Below are positions 46,253 through 56,793 of a DNA stretch of 64,000 nucleotides, piece by piece. A model generated the notes under the pieces. It had not been told where the DNA came from and ran no database searches. It saw only the letters and a program-made list of their open reading frames with translations. Position numbers and translations under genes: made by a program. The stretch is from contig NZ_JAFMOX010000055.1 of the NCBI RefSeq assembly GCF_019049655.1, forward strand, positions 102,270 through 166,269. The letters run 5' to 3'. Positions within the stretch are counted from its first letter, which is position 1; each line of letters starts with the position of its first letter. This DNA comes from Rahnella rivi. Its GTDB lineage: Bacteria; Pseudomonadota; Gammaproteobacteria; Enterobacterales; Enterobacteriaceae.

Positions 46253-47071
46253 ATGCCTGTTTTGCACACAGCACATGGCGATATCGATTATCAGGATATG
46301 GGTGCGGGTGACACGACGCTTTTTCTCATGCCGGGTTGGTGTCAGCCGAAAACGGTTTTCCATGAGTTCGCTGCGCTGGCGGCCAGCAGCTTTCGCGTGG
46401 TGATTATCGACTGGCGAGGTCATGGAAAATCATCAACCGATGGCCGGGATTTTGACGGCGCGGCGTTATTAAACGACGCTCTGGTACTCATCGGACACCT
46501 CAACCTTCTGCGGGTAATCCCTGTTTCAGTTGCGCATGCCAGCTGGATAGCCGTTGATCTGGCGGAACGTTTACCAGAACGCGTGCCTGCAGTGGTCTTC
46601 CTTGACTGGATAATGAATCAACCCGTGCCGGAATTCTTCAGTTCAATCGAAGAGATGCAGGATGAAAATAGCTGGAAAAACGCCCGAAATGAGCTGTACG
46701 AATTTTGGCTGGCAGGAAGCGAATCACCCGACATCATCCACCATCTTAAAACCGAAATGTCCGGATCCAGTTTCCAGCTGTGGCGACTTGCAGGACAGGT
46801 CATCGCCGATGCTTATCATCAGCACGGTTCGCCTCTGCGTCGCCTCGAAAAACTCCGTCATCCGCCAAAGGCTACCCACATTTATTCCCTCGACAGAAAT
46901 GACGAGTACCTGCTTTTACAACAGCGTTTCGCGGCGGATCATGATTTCTTTGCGGTGAAACGGCTGGAGAATGCCATCACGCATCTGGCCGTGCTGGAAA
47001 GGCCGGGCGATGTACTTGACGCGATGTTGGAAACTCTGGAGGGAGAACATCTCAGGAGAAAAACATGTTAA
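46253..47071 (+). CDS. Hod/AqdC-type cofactor-independent dioxygenase homologue (alpha/beta hydrolase fold)
   Basis: This alpha/beta-hydrolase-fold protein has 272 residues. Its pocket residues follow the quinolone 2,4-dioxygenases Hod, Qdo and AqdC, which open 3-hydroxy-4-quinolone rings with O2 and no cofactor, releasing CO. Trp29 (PGWC), His95 (VAHASW), Asp118 (LDWIM), Trp152 (FWLAG) and His244 (ITHLAV) line up with Hod Trp36, His102, Asp126, Trp160 and His251 as I recall them. The nucleophile-elbow serine is Ala94 here, which argues against ordinary esterase action. Its stop overlaps the start of an ABM gene. The substrate could be an alkylquinolone signal or another N-heterocycle. Confidence 0.7.
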   Translation: MPVLHTAHGDIDYQDMGAGDTTLFLMPGWCQPKTVFHEFAALAASSFRVVIIDWRGHGKSSTDGRDFDGAALLNDALVLIGHLNLLRVIPVSVAHASWIAVDLAERLPERVPAVVFLDWIMNQPVPEFFSSIEEMQDENSWKNARNELYEFWLAGSESPDIIHHLKTEMSGSSFQLWRLAGQVIADAYHQHGSPLRRLEKLRHPPKATHIYSLDRNDEYLLLQQRFAADHDFFAVKRLENAITHLAVLERPGDVLDAMLETLEGEHLRRKTC

Positions 47072-47352
47072 AAGTGATTGCAGAAGATTTTATTAAACCG
47101 GAGTCGATCGGCACAGTCATGCCATTGTATTCCGAGTTGGTTGAAGCCACTCAGCGGGAACCTTTATGCCTTGCTTATCATCTGTTCATTGATGAAAAGG
47201 ATCCGGGTCATTTCATTTTTATTGAAGAGTGGCCAGACCATGCAGCGCTCGAGGCACATTGTGCCAGTGAGCACTTCAAACGGCTTGTCCCGCTGATTGA
47301 CCAACACAAACGCAAAGACGCCACCTATATTCTGATGAAAAGTGCGTTATAA
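47065..47352 (+). CDS. Antibiotic biosynthesis monooxygenase (ABM) family protein
   Basis: This 95-residue dimeric ferredoxin-like-fold protein resembles YgiN-type quinol monooxygenases, with FIFIEEWPDHAALEAHCASEHF as the family core segment. ABM proteins act on quinols or polyaromatics, often without cofactors. The ATG lies inside the end of the dioxygenase gene (7-base overlap), with AGGAG in that gene's last codons, so the two are translationally coupled and probably act on the same aromatic compound. Confidence 0.82.
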   Translation: MLKVIAEDFIKPESIGTVMPLYSELVEATQREPLCLAYHLFIDEKDPGHFIFIEEWPDHAALEAHCASEHFKRLVPLIDQHKRKDATYILMKSAL

Positions 47353-47400
47353 CGGCGCCAGCTCTGAAAGATAATGAATGCCGGGGAAATCAGAAAACCC

Positions 47401-47421
47401 AAGCCCCGCAGATCGGGGCTT
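47401..47421. terminator. Probable bidirectional terminator between ABM gene and yeaC
   Basis: The stem AAGCCCCG/CGGGGCTT has a 5-base loop and lies between convergent genes. Flanking T-runs are weak. Confidence 0.5.
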
Positions 47422-47508
47422 GTTACCTTCTGTTGACGACGGCGGGTTAAAAGGAAATTTCCCCCCAACCCAGGTAAAACAGAAGGTATTTATCCGAAAG
47501 ATTTTCTG

Positions 47509-47781
47509 TTACTCCGGTCTGAGCCGAATCAACGTCTCTTCCGCGAACTGCTGTTTCAGTTCCTGTTTGCTTTTCGTGACAATCTGGCCGTCGGTGCCGA
47601 TGCTCATGTGTTGCGCATCCACGTTGTGACGCGACTGATACAGCATCACTGCCTGCAAACTGTGATCTTTTTGTTCCGGGGTCAGCGCCACGCCGTCGGG
47701 CCATTTGCCCAGTTCGACGGCCTGTGCCAGACGCGCGTAAATTTCCGGCGTCATCACATCAATGAGTTGATTTATTTCCAT
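47509..47781 (-). CDS. yeaC: DUF1315 protein YeaC
   Basis: This 90-residue cytoplasmic protein of unknown function starts MEINQLIDVMTPEIYARL, typical of DUF1315. It lies downstream of msrB on the same strand, as in E. coli, and GGGGGT precedes its ATG. No catalytic motif is visible. Confidence 0.88.
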   Translation of the reverse strand: MEINQLIDVMTPEIYARLAQAVELGKWPDGVALTPEQKDHSLQAVMLYQSRHNVDAQHMSIGTDGQIVTKSKQELKQQFAEETLIRLRPE

Positions 47782-47875
47782 CTGCTACCCCCTGCTCGCC
47801 ACCATTATTCACGGGAATTTGAATAATTGCTGAATCGATTTTGTCGGTAAAATTACGTCAGGTTGTCTTTATCGC

Positions 47876-48289
47876 TCAGCCTGCGGTTTTATCGCCGTTT
47901 TCACCGTCGATAAAACTCATCGACGCGGAATTGACGCAATAACGCTCACCGGTCGGCTCCGGGCCGTCAGGGAAAACGTGCCCTAAATGCGCTTCGCAAT
48001 TCGAACAGCGGATTTCCACCCGCTCCATACCGTGGGTATTGTCGGTCAGGTAAGTAATGGCGTCGTGCTCAACCGGCTGATAAAAACTTGGCCAGCCGCA
48101 TCCGGAGTCATATTTGGTGTCGGAGTAGAACAGAGGCGCGTTGCAGACCAGGCAATGGTAGATGCCGTCGCGTTTATTGTGCAGCAGTTTACCCGTATAC
48201 GGACGCTCCGTACCGTGCTCCTGCGTCACATAACGTTGAATTTCAGTAAGTTGTTCGAGTGAAGAAGATGATTTGGATTCATTGCTCAT
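47876..48289 (-). CDS. msrB: Methionine-R-sulfoxide reductase B
   Basis: This 137-residue enzyme repairs methionine-R-sulfoxide in proteins. The zinc site uses two CxxC pairs, in HCLVCNAP and [14 protein letters not shown]. The catalytic cysteine is in [11 protein letters not shown] near residue 118. It is divergent from gapA and upstream of yeaC, the E. coli arrangement. It probably has its own promoter in the AT-rich stretch at 48290-48360. Confidence 0.94.
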   Translation of the reverse strand: MSNESKSSSSLEQLTEIQRYVTQEHGTERPYTGKLLHNKRDGIYHCLVCNAPLFYSDTKYDSGCGWPSFYQPVEHDAITYLTDNTHGMERVEIRCSNCEAHLGHVFPDGPEPTGERYCVNSASMSFIDGENGDKTAG

Positions 48290-49637
<1,348 letters not shown>

Positions 49638-49661
49638 TTGGCAATGTTGATGAACTGATTG

Positions 49662-49685
49662 AAGGGCGACGCAAGTCGCCCTTTT
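49662..49685 (+). terminator. Intrinsic terminator after gapA
   Basis: The stem AAGGGCGAC/GTCGCCCTT with tetraloop GCAA ends in four T. Confidence 0.85.
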
Positions 49686-49818
49686 GCTTTCTGTCAGATG
49701 CACTTTTTATCAGGCACATGAGTGCGATCAATCACAAAGCTTCCGTTCATCTGTAGTCTTGGTTCTTATCATCGTAATTATTTATCTACCCGATATAAAA
49801 TCAACAGGACACCAGATA

Positions 49819-50688
49819 ATGATCGAGCAACTCCTCTCCCTACCCGTTGTAAACCAAATCTCCACCACCATCAGCCAGCGTCAGATCGATGAACTGCCGG
49901 TTATCGTGGTTGCCCATCCGAAAGTTCATGCAGCCGTGGCCCTTCAGGGCGCGCATCTGCTGGCATGGCAACCGGAAGGCGAAGAACCGGTGCTGTGGAT
50001 GAGCAGCGCCAGCGCATTCAAAGAAGGCGTGGCAATACGTGGCGGCATTCCAATCTGCTGGCCGTGGTTCGGCCCTGCCGGTAAACCTTCCCATGGTTTC
50101 GCACGTAACATGCCGTGGACACTGACCGAACACCAGGAAACCCAACAGGGCGTGGTGCTGACGCTGACGCTGAAAAGCTGTGAAAAAACGCGCGAACTTT
50201 GGCCACATGATTTCACGCTGACAGCCCGCTTCACGCTGGGCGAAACCTGCCACATTGAGCTTGAATCTACCGGTGATTTCGAGGCCAACAGTGCCCTGCA
50301 CACCTATTTCAACATTGGCGATATCGCCGGTGTCAGCATTAAAGGTCTGGGCAACAGCTTTATCGATAAAGTTGACGGCGCAAAAGCCAAGCAGGAAGAA
50401 GGTGATTTGACCTTTACCGGCCAGACTGACCGCATTTACACCCAGCCGCAGGCGAGCAGCGAAATCGTCGATCCTGTGCTAAAACGCACGCTGGTTATCG
50501 CACATGAGAACAACAGCGACGTGGTGGCATGGAATCCAGGCTCGGCGCTGTCTGTCAGCATGGCAGACATGCCCGATGACGGTTATAAAACCATGGTCTG
50601 CGTGGAAACTGCGCAAGTTTCCCATCCGCACGTTTCTACCCATGCCGCTCCGGCGCGTCTGGCGGTAACGTTCTCCCTGCGCAAATAA
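49819..50688 (+). CDS. yeaD: D-hexose-6-phosphate mutarotase YeaD
   Basis: This aldose-1-epimerase-fold enzyme of 289 residues interconverts anomers of glucose 6-phosphate and related sugars. The segment RGGIPICWPWFGP is characteristic, with catalytic His and Glu residues in SHGFARNMPW and the C-terminal MVCVETAQVSHPH. The start at 49819 gives MIEQLLSLPVV with AGGA upstream; the earlier in-frame ATG at 49684 lies at the gapA terminator. Its position after gapA is conserved. Confidence 0.92.
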   Translation: MIEQLLSLPVVNQISTTISQRQIDELPVIVVAHPKVHAAVALQGAHLLAWQPEGEEPVLWMSSASAFKEGVAIRGGIPICWPWFGPAGKPSHGFARNMPWTLTEHQETQQGVVLTLTLKSCEKTRELWPHDFTLTARFTLGETCHIELESTGDFEANSALHTYFNIGDIAGVSIKGLGNSFIDKVDGAKAKQEEGDLTFTGQTDRIYTQPQASSEIVDPVLKRTLVIAHENNSDVVAWNPGSALSVSMADMPDDGYKTMVCVETAQVSHPHVSTHAAPARLAVTFSLRK

Positions 50689-50714
50689 ACGGCTGGCGTT
50701 TGCACAAACATGAC

Positions 50715-50738
50715 AAAGGGGCCATCTGGCCCCTTTTT
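50715..50738. terminator. Terminator between yeaD and yeaE
   Basis: The stem AAAGGGGCC/GGCCCCTTT with loop ATCT is followed by five T. It lies between convergent genes. Confidence 0.88.
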
Positions 50739-50769
50739 GTCGTCTTAAGGTTGAAGTGATGAGCTGGCG

Positions 50770-51624
50770 TCAGACCATATCCAGCGGCGTTTTATGGTTC
50801 GGTGCCGGGAATGCTGCGTCGATTCGCGCTATTTCATCTTCCGTCAGGCTGAGCGTCAGCGCCGCCGCATTATCTTTAACATGCTGAGGCTGAACCGCCT
50901 TCGGAATCGCGATCACGTTGCCCGAACGGATCACCCACGCCAGCGCAACCTGCGAACTGCTGACGCCCCGCGCACTGGCGATATCCTGCATCACCGCTGA
51001 TGTCAGCACGTCGTGACGCAATTTACCCGCCTGCGCCAGCGGGCAGTAGGCCATCACCGGTACGCCGTGTTCTTCACACCACGGCAGCAGATCAAATTCA
51101 ATGCCTCGGGCGGCGGCGTGATACAGCACCTGATTGGTCATGCACGCCTGACCGCCGGGGATTTTCCACAGTTTCTGCATATCGTCAGTGTCGAGATTCG
51201 AGACGCCCCAGCGGCGGATTTTGCCGGATGCCTGCAATGTCTCCATCGCCGCCACCGTGTCATGTAACGGAATCGAACCACGCCAGTGCAACAGGTACAG
51301 GTCTATACACTCCGTTTTTAACCGCTTCAGGCTCTGTTCACAGGCGGCGATAGCTTTCGCGCCACCGGCATGGTGCGGGTACACTTTTGATACCAGAAAC
51401 GCCGCATCACGACGCCCGGCAATGGCTTCACCGACCACTCTTTCCGCACCGCCGTCTGCGTACATTTCTGCGGTATCAATCAAGGTCATACCGGCGTCCA
51501 GCCCCTGCTGTAAAGCCATTACTTCGGCGCGGAGATCGCTGTTTCGCTCCCCCATATACCAGGTACCTTGTCCGATTGCGGGAACTGTCGTGCCATCTGG
51601 GAATTGCACGGTTTTCGCTTTCAT
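50770..51624 (-). CDS. yeaE: Aldo/keto reductase YeaE
   Basis: This NADPH-dependent TIM-barrel reductase has 284 residues, and E. coli YeaE reduces methylglyoxal. The catalytic tetrad is visible: Asp in LIDTAEMYADGG (Asp50, Tyr55 region), Lys in FLVSKVYPHHAG and His in LYLLHWRG. GGAGGAAACAG precedes the ATG. It is downstream of mipA on the same strand, as in E. coli. Confidence 0.92.
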   Translation of the reverse strand: MKAKTVQFPDGTTVPAIGQGTWYMGERNSDLRAEVMALQQGLDAGMTLIDTAEMYADGGAERVVGEAIAGRRDAAFLVSKVYPHHAGGAKAIAACEQSLKRLKTECIDLYLLHWRGSIPLHDTVAAMETLQASGKIRRWGVSNLDTDDMQKLWKIPGGQACMTNQVLYHAAARGIEFDLLPWCEEHGVPVMAYCPLAQAGKLRHDVLTSAVMQDIASARGVSSSQVALAWVIRSGNVIAIPKAVQPQHVKDNAAALTLSLTEDEIARIDAAFPAPNHKTPLDMV

Positions 51625-51698
51625 CTGTTTCCTCCGGTTGGGTCGTGGGTGAAAAGTTTATTCGATGGTTTTTAAGCTCACTGAACTCTAAATGTGCA

Positions 51699-51719
51699 AA
51701 TGGGGCGAAACGCCCCATT
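51699..51719 (-). promoter_or_regulatory. GC-rich hairpin between mipA and yeaE
   Basis: A perfect 9-bp stem AATGGGGCG/CGCCCCATT with a 3-base loop lies 36 bases after the mipA stop and 75 bases before the yeaE start. It has no T-run, so it may be a weak terminator or an mRNA-stability barrier between an abundant porin-like message and yeaE. Confidence 0.45.
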
Positions 51720-51754
51720 AATGTGCAATATGTTCACCGTCGCGGTGCATTGCA

Positions 51755-52504
51755 TCAGAAGGTGTAAGTAACACCTGTCCAGATAATCGCAGAATATGAC
51801 TTATCGACCATCGGGCTGTCTTTCACTTCATCCGCCAGACGAATATAGCGGCCGGTGAAGAATGCCTGCCACTCGCGGGTGAAGTTATAACGTGCAGAAA
51901 GCTCAGCGTACGGGCTGAAGCTGTCATCGGCGGAATAGCTGCTCAGGCCGCTGCGACGTGATTCACCCTTGGTAACGCCATAGTAATAGTCATTCTGATT
52001 GCTGCTGTTGTACATCACACCAAAGCCCGGGATCAGCGCCCAGTTATCCTGGCGGATCGGGTACAGGTACGCCGCATCAGCCAGCAAACCGTTACTGTTA
52101 TTCAATACATCGCCATTGAAGGTAGCACGCAGCGTACCCCAGTCTTCGATATGTGAATACGCCAGACCCGCGTATAAGGTGCCGCGACGTTTGTTCAGAT
52201 GTTTCATCTGATTGTCATCGCTGTCATCCGGGTCAAACCCGAAAGGTACGTATGTGGTGGTCGCGCTGAACTTGTTCTTATCGTCTTTCCACAGGTAGTA
52301 ACCCGCAGTCAGTGATTTGAAATAAAAATCATCCCCCTCGTAAGAGACAATTGGCACTGGCAAGACTTTATTGTCATAACCGCGATACGGGTTGACGTCG
52401 CCCAGCGCGGATGCGCCGAGTGACCAGGTGCCAGCCACGGCTGCATGGCTGCAAAGCACTGCCGCGCCCACGATGGACAGTGTTTTAAGGTTTGAAATTT
52501 TCAT
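51755..52504 (-). CDS. mipA: MipA/OmpV-family outer-membrane protein
   Basis: This outer-membrane protein of 249 residues is a scaffold between the lytic transglycosylase MltA and PBP1B in E. coli. A signal peptide ends at AVA (residue 24), and the mature protein starts GTWSLGASAL. Alternating aromatic strands and the C-terminal phenylalanine (TGVTYTF) mark a beta-barrel. It is not a KdgM-type porin, so I do not link it to the polyuronate locus. Its position between yeaE and prkA is conserved. Confidence 0.9.
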   Translation of the reverse strand: MKISNLKTLSIVGAAVLCSHAAVAGTWSLGASALGDVNPYRGYDNKVLPVPIVSYEGDDFYFKSLTAGYYLWKDDKNKFSATTTYVPFGFDPDDSDDNQMKHLNKRRGTLYAGLAYSHIEDWGTLRATFNGDVLNNSNGLLADAAYLYPIRQDNWALIPGFGVMYNSSNQNDYYYGVTKGESRRSGLSSYSADDSFSPYAELSARYNFTREWQAFFTGRYIRLADEVKDSPMVDKSYSAIIWTGVTYTF

Positions 52505-53055
52505 TGTCTTAATTCCATTAAGTAAAAAATCGTGGCTAGTGTAAATGAACGTTAAACATTGCGCTTAGCATTTACAGTTTTTCAGATTGTGCTGAGACAG
52601 CTTTACTCAGTAAAACAGAGGCGATCGCATAATTTATCTGCAAAATATGAAATAAAAATGACTAAAGAAAACACTTTCGGCCCTGAAGGCACGTCCTGTA
52701 AGGCTTTTCAGACGATTTGCAGGAACTGAGTCATTGATATGACTTAAAAAACGCCAGAAGCAGAGAGGAAATTTTTCTAATGCCAAACTACGCTTATAAA
52801 TAGATGAAAGACTTAGCCTGAACCGGTTGCCCGCTCCACCGATTTAAGACAGTTTTTAGTCATTCGCAACTGTCTGCATCCAAGGGGTTCTGCAAGTTGG
52901 CATAAGGGTTGCTGTATTCAGGTGGGATCTTTCTTCCGGGAGCGATTGTGTAGATCCAGATTTACGCTCTCATTAACCTGTGCTTTACCCCAGTCACTGG
53001 AATGGCAGACGCGATCCCAGGAACGAAAGGTAAAATAACGAAGGACGGGCATCGT
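52505..53055. other. mipA/prkA intergenic region
   Basis: These 551 bases separate the divergent mipA and prkA. The mipA promoter should lie within the first 100 bases. The rest is the prkA upstream region with a sigma-54 promoter at 52898-52913 and a long untranslated leader to 53055. I see no gene and no strong NtrC-site pair, although 52875-52891 has a partial one. Confidence 0.6.
52898..52913 (+). promoter_or_regulatory. Sigma-54 promoter of prkA-yeaH
   Basis: TGGCATAAGGGTTGCT has the invariant GG and GC separated by exactly 10 bases and closely matches the consensus TGGCACG-N4-TTGCW. Transcription would start near 52924, about 130 bases before the prkA ATG. In E. coli the yeaGH operon is also driven by sigma-54 with NtrC under nitrogen starvation. 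Confidence 0.75.
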
Positions 53056-54990
53056 ATGAACATATTTGACCATTATCGCCAGCGCTATGAGGCTGCCAAG
53101 GACGAAGAGTTCACACTGCAGGAATTTCTTACCATTGCTCGGCAAGATCGCAGTGCTTATGTCAATGCGGCGGAACGTCTGTTGATGGCAATCGGTGAAC
53201 CAGTGATGGTAGATACCGCGCTTGAACCTCGCCTGTCGCGTTTATTCTCGAACCGTGTTGTTGCACGTTACCCTGCATTTGAAGAGTTTTACGGTATGGA
53301 AGAGGCCATCGAACAGATCGTCTCCTACCTGAAACATGCCGCGCAGGGCCTGGAAGAAAAGAAACAAATCCTCTATTTACTGGGCCCGGTGGGTGGCGGT
53401 AAATCCTCACTGGCCGAACGGCTGAAATCTCTGATGCAACGCGTACCGATTTATGTGCTGAGCGCCAACGGCGACCGCAGCCCGGTAAACGATCATCCGC
53501 TGTGTCTGTTTAATCCGCAGGAAGATGCGCACATTCTTGAAAAAGAATACAACATCCCTCCGCGCTACCTCGGCACTATCATGTCGCCGTGGGCCGCGAA
53601 ACGTTTACACGAATTTGGCGGCGACATCACCAAATTCAAAGTCGTGAAAGTCTGGCCGTCGATCCTCGAACAAATCGCTATCGCGAAAACCGAGCCCGGC
53701 GATGAAAACAACCAGGACATCTCCGCGCTGGTCGGGAAAGTGGATATCCGTAAACTGGAAAACCACGCGCAAAACGATCCTGATGCCTACGGTTATTCCG
53801 GCGCGCTGTGCCGTGCTAACCAGGGTGTGATGGAATTCGTCGAGATGTTCAAGGCACCGATTAAAGTGCTGCACCCGTTACTGACGGCGACGCAGGAAGG
53901 TAACTATAACGGTACTGAAGGCATTTCCGCCCTGCCGTTCAACGGCATTATTCTGGCGCACTCCAACGAATCTGAATGGGTGACGTTCCGTAACAACAAG
54001 AATAATGAAGCCTTCCTTGACCGTGTCTACATCGTGAAAGTCCCTTACTGCCTGCGCGTGTCCGAAGAGATGAAAATCTACGACAAACTGCTCAGCAACA
54101 GTGAGCTTTCTCATGCACCGTGCGCGCCGGGAACCCTGGAAACACTGGCCCGCTTCTCGATTCTTTCCCGCCTGAAAACGCCGGAAAACTCCAGCAGCTA
54201 TTCCAAAATGCGGGTATACGACGGTGAAAGCCTGAAAGATACCGACCCGAAAGCCAAGTCTTATCAGGAATACCGCGATTATGCGGGCGTGGACGAAGGC
54301 ATGAACGGGCTGTCCACGCGTTTCGCGTTTAAAATCCTCTCCCGCGTGTTCAACTTTGACCATGTGGAAGTGGCGGCCAACCCGGTGCATCTGTTCTACG
54401 TGCTGGAACAGCAAATCGAGCGCGAACAGTTCCCGCAGGACGTTGCTGAAAAATATCTGGAGCACCTGAAAGGCTATCTGATCCCGAAATACGCTGAGTT
54501 TATCGGCAAAGAGATCCAGACCGCTTATCTGGAATCCTACTCCGAATATGGACAAAACATTTTCGACCGTTATGTCACTTACGCTGACTTCTGGATCCAG
54601 GATCAGGAGTATCGCGACCCGGATACCGGACAACTGTTTGACCGTGAATCGCTGAATGCCGAGCTGGAAAAAATCGAAAAACCCGCCGGGATCAGCAATC
54701 CAAAAGATTTCCGTAATGAGATTGTCAACTTCGTGCTGCGTGCCCGTGCCAATAACAGCGGCCGTAACCCGAACTGGACCAGTTACGAAAAACTGCGCAC
54801 GGTCATCGAGAAAAAAATGTTCTCCAATACCGAGGAGTTACTGCCGGTTATTTCGTTCAATGCCAAAACGTCGACCGATGAACAGAAGAAACATGATGAT
54901 TTTGTCGACAGAATGATGGAGAAAGGATATACACGCAAACAGGTTCGCCTGCTGTGTGAATGGTATCTGCGCGTGAGAAAATCCTCGTAA
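53056..54990 (+). CDS. prkA: Serine protein kinase PrkA (YeaG)
   Basis: This AAA+ and kinase-domain protein has 644 residues, exactly the E. coli YeaG length, and is nearly identical to it. The Walker A motif GPVGGGKSS lies near residue 110 in the PrkA AAA domain, and the C-terminal kinase-like domain follows. It acts in the cytoplasm in stationary phase and nitrogen stress. The start at 53056 gives [13 protein letters not shown] with AAGGA upstream; an 18-residue in-frame extension from 53002 is not conserved. yeaH follows after 34 bases. Confidence 0.96.
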   Translation: MNIFDHYRQRYEAAKDEEFTLQEFLTIARQDRSAYVNAAERLLMAIGEPVMVDTALEPRLSRLFSNRVVARYPAFEEFYGMEEAIEQIVSYLKHAAQGLEEKKQILYLLGPVGGGKSSLAERLKSLMQRVPIYVLSANGDRSPVNDHPLCLFNPQEDAHILEKEYNIPPRYLGTIMSPWAAKRLHEFGGDITKFKVVKVWPSILEQIAIAKTEPGDENNQDISALVGKVDIRKLENHAQNDPDAYGYSGALCRANQGVMEFVEMFKAPIKVLHPLLTATQEGNYNGTEGISALPFNGIILAHSNESEWVTFRNNKNNEAFLDRVYIVKVPYCLRVSEEMKIYDKLLSNSELSHAPCAPGTLETLARFSILSRLKTPENSSSYSKMRVYDGESLKDTDPKAKSYQEYRDYAGVDEGMNGLSTRFAFKILSRVFNFDHVEVAANPVHLFYVLEQQIEREQFPQDVAEKYLEHLKGYLIPKYAEFIGKEIQTAYLESYSEYGQNIFDRYVTYADFWIQDQEYRDPDTGQLFDRESLNAELEKIEKPAGISNPKDFRNEIVNFVLRARANNSGRNPNWTSYEKLRTVIEKKMFSNTEELLPVISFNAKTSTDEQKKHDDFVDRMMEKGYTRKQVRLLCEWYLRVRKSS

Positions 54991-55024
54991 CAGGGGATCG
55001 TTGGCAACGCCGTTTGGGGGAAAT

Positions 55025-56299
55025 ATGACGTATTTTATTGACCGTCGGCTTAATGGCAAAAATAAAAGCGCGGTTAACCGCCAGCGCTTTTTGCGCCGCT
55101 ATAAGTCGCAAATCAAACAGTCGATTGCCGAGGCCATTAACAAGCGTTCGGTTACCGACGTCGACAGCGGGGAGTCAGTGTCGATCCCCAATGCGGATAT
55201 CAATGAACCCATGTTCCATCAGGGCCGCGGTGGCTTACGCCACCGTGTTCACCCCGGCAATGACCACTTTGTGCAGAATGACCGCATCGAGCGACCGCAA
55301 GGGGGCGGTGGCGGCGGCAGTGGTCAGGGCGATGCCAGCCAGGACGGTGAAGGCGAAGATGAATTCTCCTTCCAGATTTCCAAAGACGAATATCTCGATC
55401 TGTTATTTGAAGATCTGGCGCTGCCTAATTTGAAAAAAAATCAGCATAAACAGCTGAATGAATATAAAACCCATCGCTCCGGTTATACCTCTAACGGTGT
55501 GCCGGCCAACATCAGCGTGGTGCGTTCTTTGCAAAATTCACTGGCACGCCGAACGGCGATGACGGCCGGTAAAAAACGGGAGCTGCGTGAACTGGAATCG
55601 ACGCTTTCTGAGGTGGAAATCAGCGAACCAGCACAGTTACTGGAAGAGGAACGGCTGCGCAAAGAGATTGCTGAGCTGCGGGCGAAAATCGCTAAAACGC
55701 CGTTTATCGATACCTTTGATTTACGTTATCGCAACTATGAGCGTCGCGCCGAACCTTCAAGCCAGGCGGTGATGTTCTGTCTGATGGATGTCTCGGGTTC
55801 TATGGATCAGGCGACCAAAGACATGGCCAAACGTTTTTACATTCTGCTCTATCTGTTCCTGAGCCGGACGTATAAAAACGTCGATGTGGTCTATATCCGT
55901 CACCATACACAGGCAAAAGAAGTGGATGAACAGGAGTTCTTCTACTCGCAGGAAACCGGCGGCACCATCGTGTCGAGCGCACTGAAACTGATGGATGAAG
56001 TCATTCAGGAACGTTACGATCCGGCGCAGTGGAACATTTACGCCGCGCAGGCCTCCGATGGCGACAACTGGGCTGACGACTCCCCTCTGTGCCACCAGCT
56101 TCTGGCGCAGAAGATCCTGCCCATGGTGCGTTATTACAGTTATATCGAAATCACCCGCCGCGCCCATCAGACGCTGTGGCGTGAATACGAAGTGTTGCAG
56201 CAGAAATTCGGTAATTTCGCGATGCAGCATATCCGTGAACAGGAAGATATTTATCCGGTCTTCAGGGAGCTTTTCCATAAACAAACTGAAAACGGATAA
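55025..56299 (+). CDS. yeaH: VWA/DUF444 protein YeaH, partner of PrkA
   Basis: This protein has 424 residues and works with PrkA, usually also with SpoVR-type YcgB. The N-terminal half has a charged region and a Gly-rich linker (about 90-100). The C-terminal von Willebrand A domain carries the MIDAS motif MDVSGSM. The start at 55025 has GGGGGA just upstream. ycgB is not seen in the window, although E. coli has it next to dadA. Confidence 0.94.
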   Translation: MTYFIDRRLNGKNKSAVNRQRFLRRYKSQIKQSIAEAINKRSVTDVDSGESVSIPNADINEPMFHQGRGGLRHRVHPGNDHFVQNDRIERPQGGGGGGSGQGDASQDGEGEDEFSFQISKDEYLDLLFEDLALPNLKKNQHKQLNEYKTHRSGYTSNGVPANISVVRSLQNSLARRTAMTAGKKRELRELESTLSEVEISEPAQLLEEERLRKEIAELRAKIAKTPFIDTFDLRYRNYERRAEPSSQAVMFCLMDVSGSMDQATKDMAKRFYILLYLFLSRTYKNVDVVYIRHHTQAKEVDEQEFFYSQETGGTIVSSALKLMDEVIQERYDPAQWNIYAAQASDGDNWADDSPLCHQLLAQKILPMVRYYSYIEITRRAHQTLWREYEVLQQKFGNFAMQHIREQEDIYPVFRELFHKQTENG

Positions 56300-56317
56300 C
56301 CGAACCCAGAAATGTCA

Positions 56318-56345
56318 AAAGCCGGCACAGATGCCGGCTTTTTTG
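56318..56345 (+). terminator. Intrinsic terminator after yeaH
   Basis: The stem AAAGCCGGCA/TGCCGGCTTT with loop CAGA is followed by a T-run. Confidence 0.88.
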
Positions 56346-56369
56346 TTGTTCATGACAGTGTCATTTCGC

Positions 56370-56531
56370 TCATCCCCCTTTCAGGAAGTTAATCGCCAGT
56401 AGCAGCGGATCCTCCTGCTCACCGTTCATCTGCGGGGCTTCTTCTCTGGCGCGGGCAAGCCATAACGCCACCCGTGCCCGGCTGATTTCCTCCCCATTCG
56501 ATGCAAACATCAGGCAGCACTCGCCTACCAT
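56370..56531 (-). CDS. Small protein of unknown function (53 residues)
   Basis: The short ORF begins at an ATG (56531) with GAGGAAG 8-12 bases upstream; an alternative TTG at 56555 has no ribosome site. The product is mostly helical by composition (ISRARVALWLARAREEAP), has a cysteine pair near its start and ends LLLAINFLKGG. The layout of one helix pair recalls small connector proteins of the YcgZ/AriR kind, but I cannot match it to any family. Expression is unproven. Confidence 0.45.
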   Translation of the reverse strand: MVGECCLMFASNGEEISRARVALWLARAREEAPQMNGEQEDPLLLAINFLKGG

Positions 56532-56734
56532 TCTGCATGCTTCCTCAAATGCCAAATTTGAATTTTTCAGGCTGTGCTCCCGTTAATCTGCAAGACAATA
56601 TGATGAGGTAGTTATCGGCAGATTTTGAGGAGAGTTTGTTTTTTTACCGAACTTTTACGTAATTTATTATTAAAGGCGGAAAACGTCGAGCAGTGTAGAA
56701 AGGAATGAACAGAGGTTTATCGCCCGTCACAAGC

Positions 56735-56769
56735 AAAAAAAAACCAGAAGATTGCTCCTCTGGCTTTTT
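56735..56769 (-). terminator. Probable terminator of ydiY
   Basis: On the minus strand an imperfect stem (CCAGA core, 5 bp plus 2 bp) is followed by a run of nine or more T. It lies 25 bases after the ydiY stop. Confidence 0.65.
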
Positions 56770-56793
56770 AAATTCTTCTTCCCGGCGGGAAAA

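Noticed and set aside
47378..47629. 83-codon open frame downstream of the ABM gene
   Set aside because: Runs through a terminator hairpin and antisense to yeaC.
51755..52504. MipA-like protein considered as a KdgM-type oligouronate porin for the polyuronate locus
   Set aside because: The sequence and gene neighbourhood (yeaE, prkA) fit MipA/OmpV, and it is 31 kb away from the locus.
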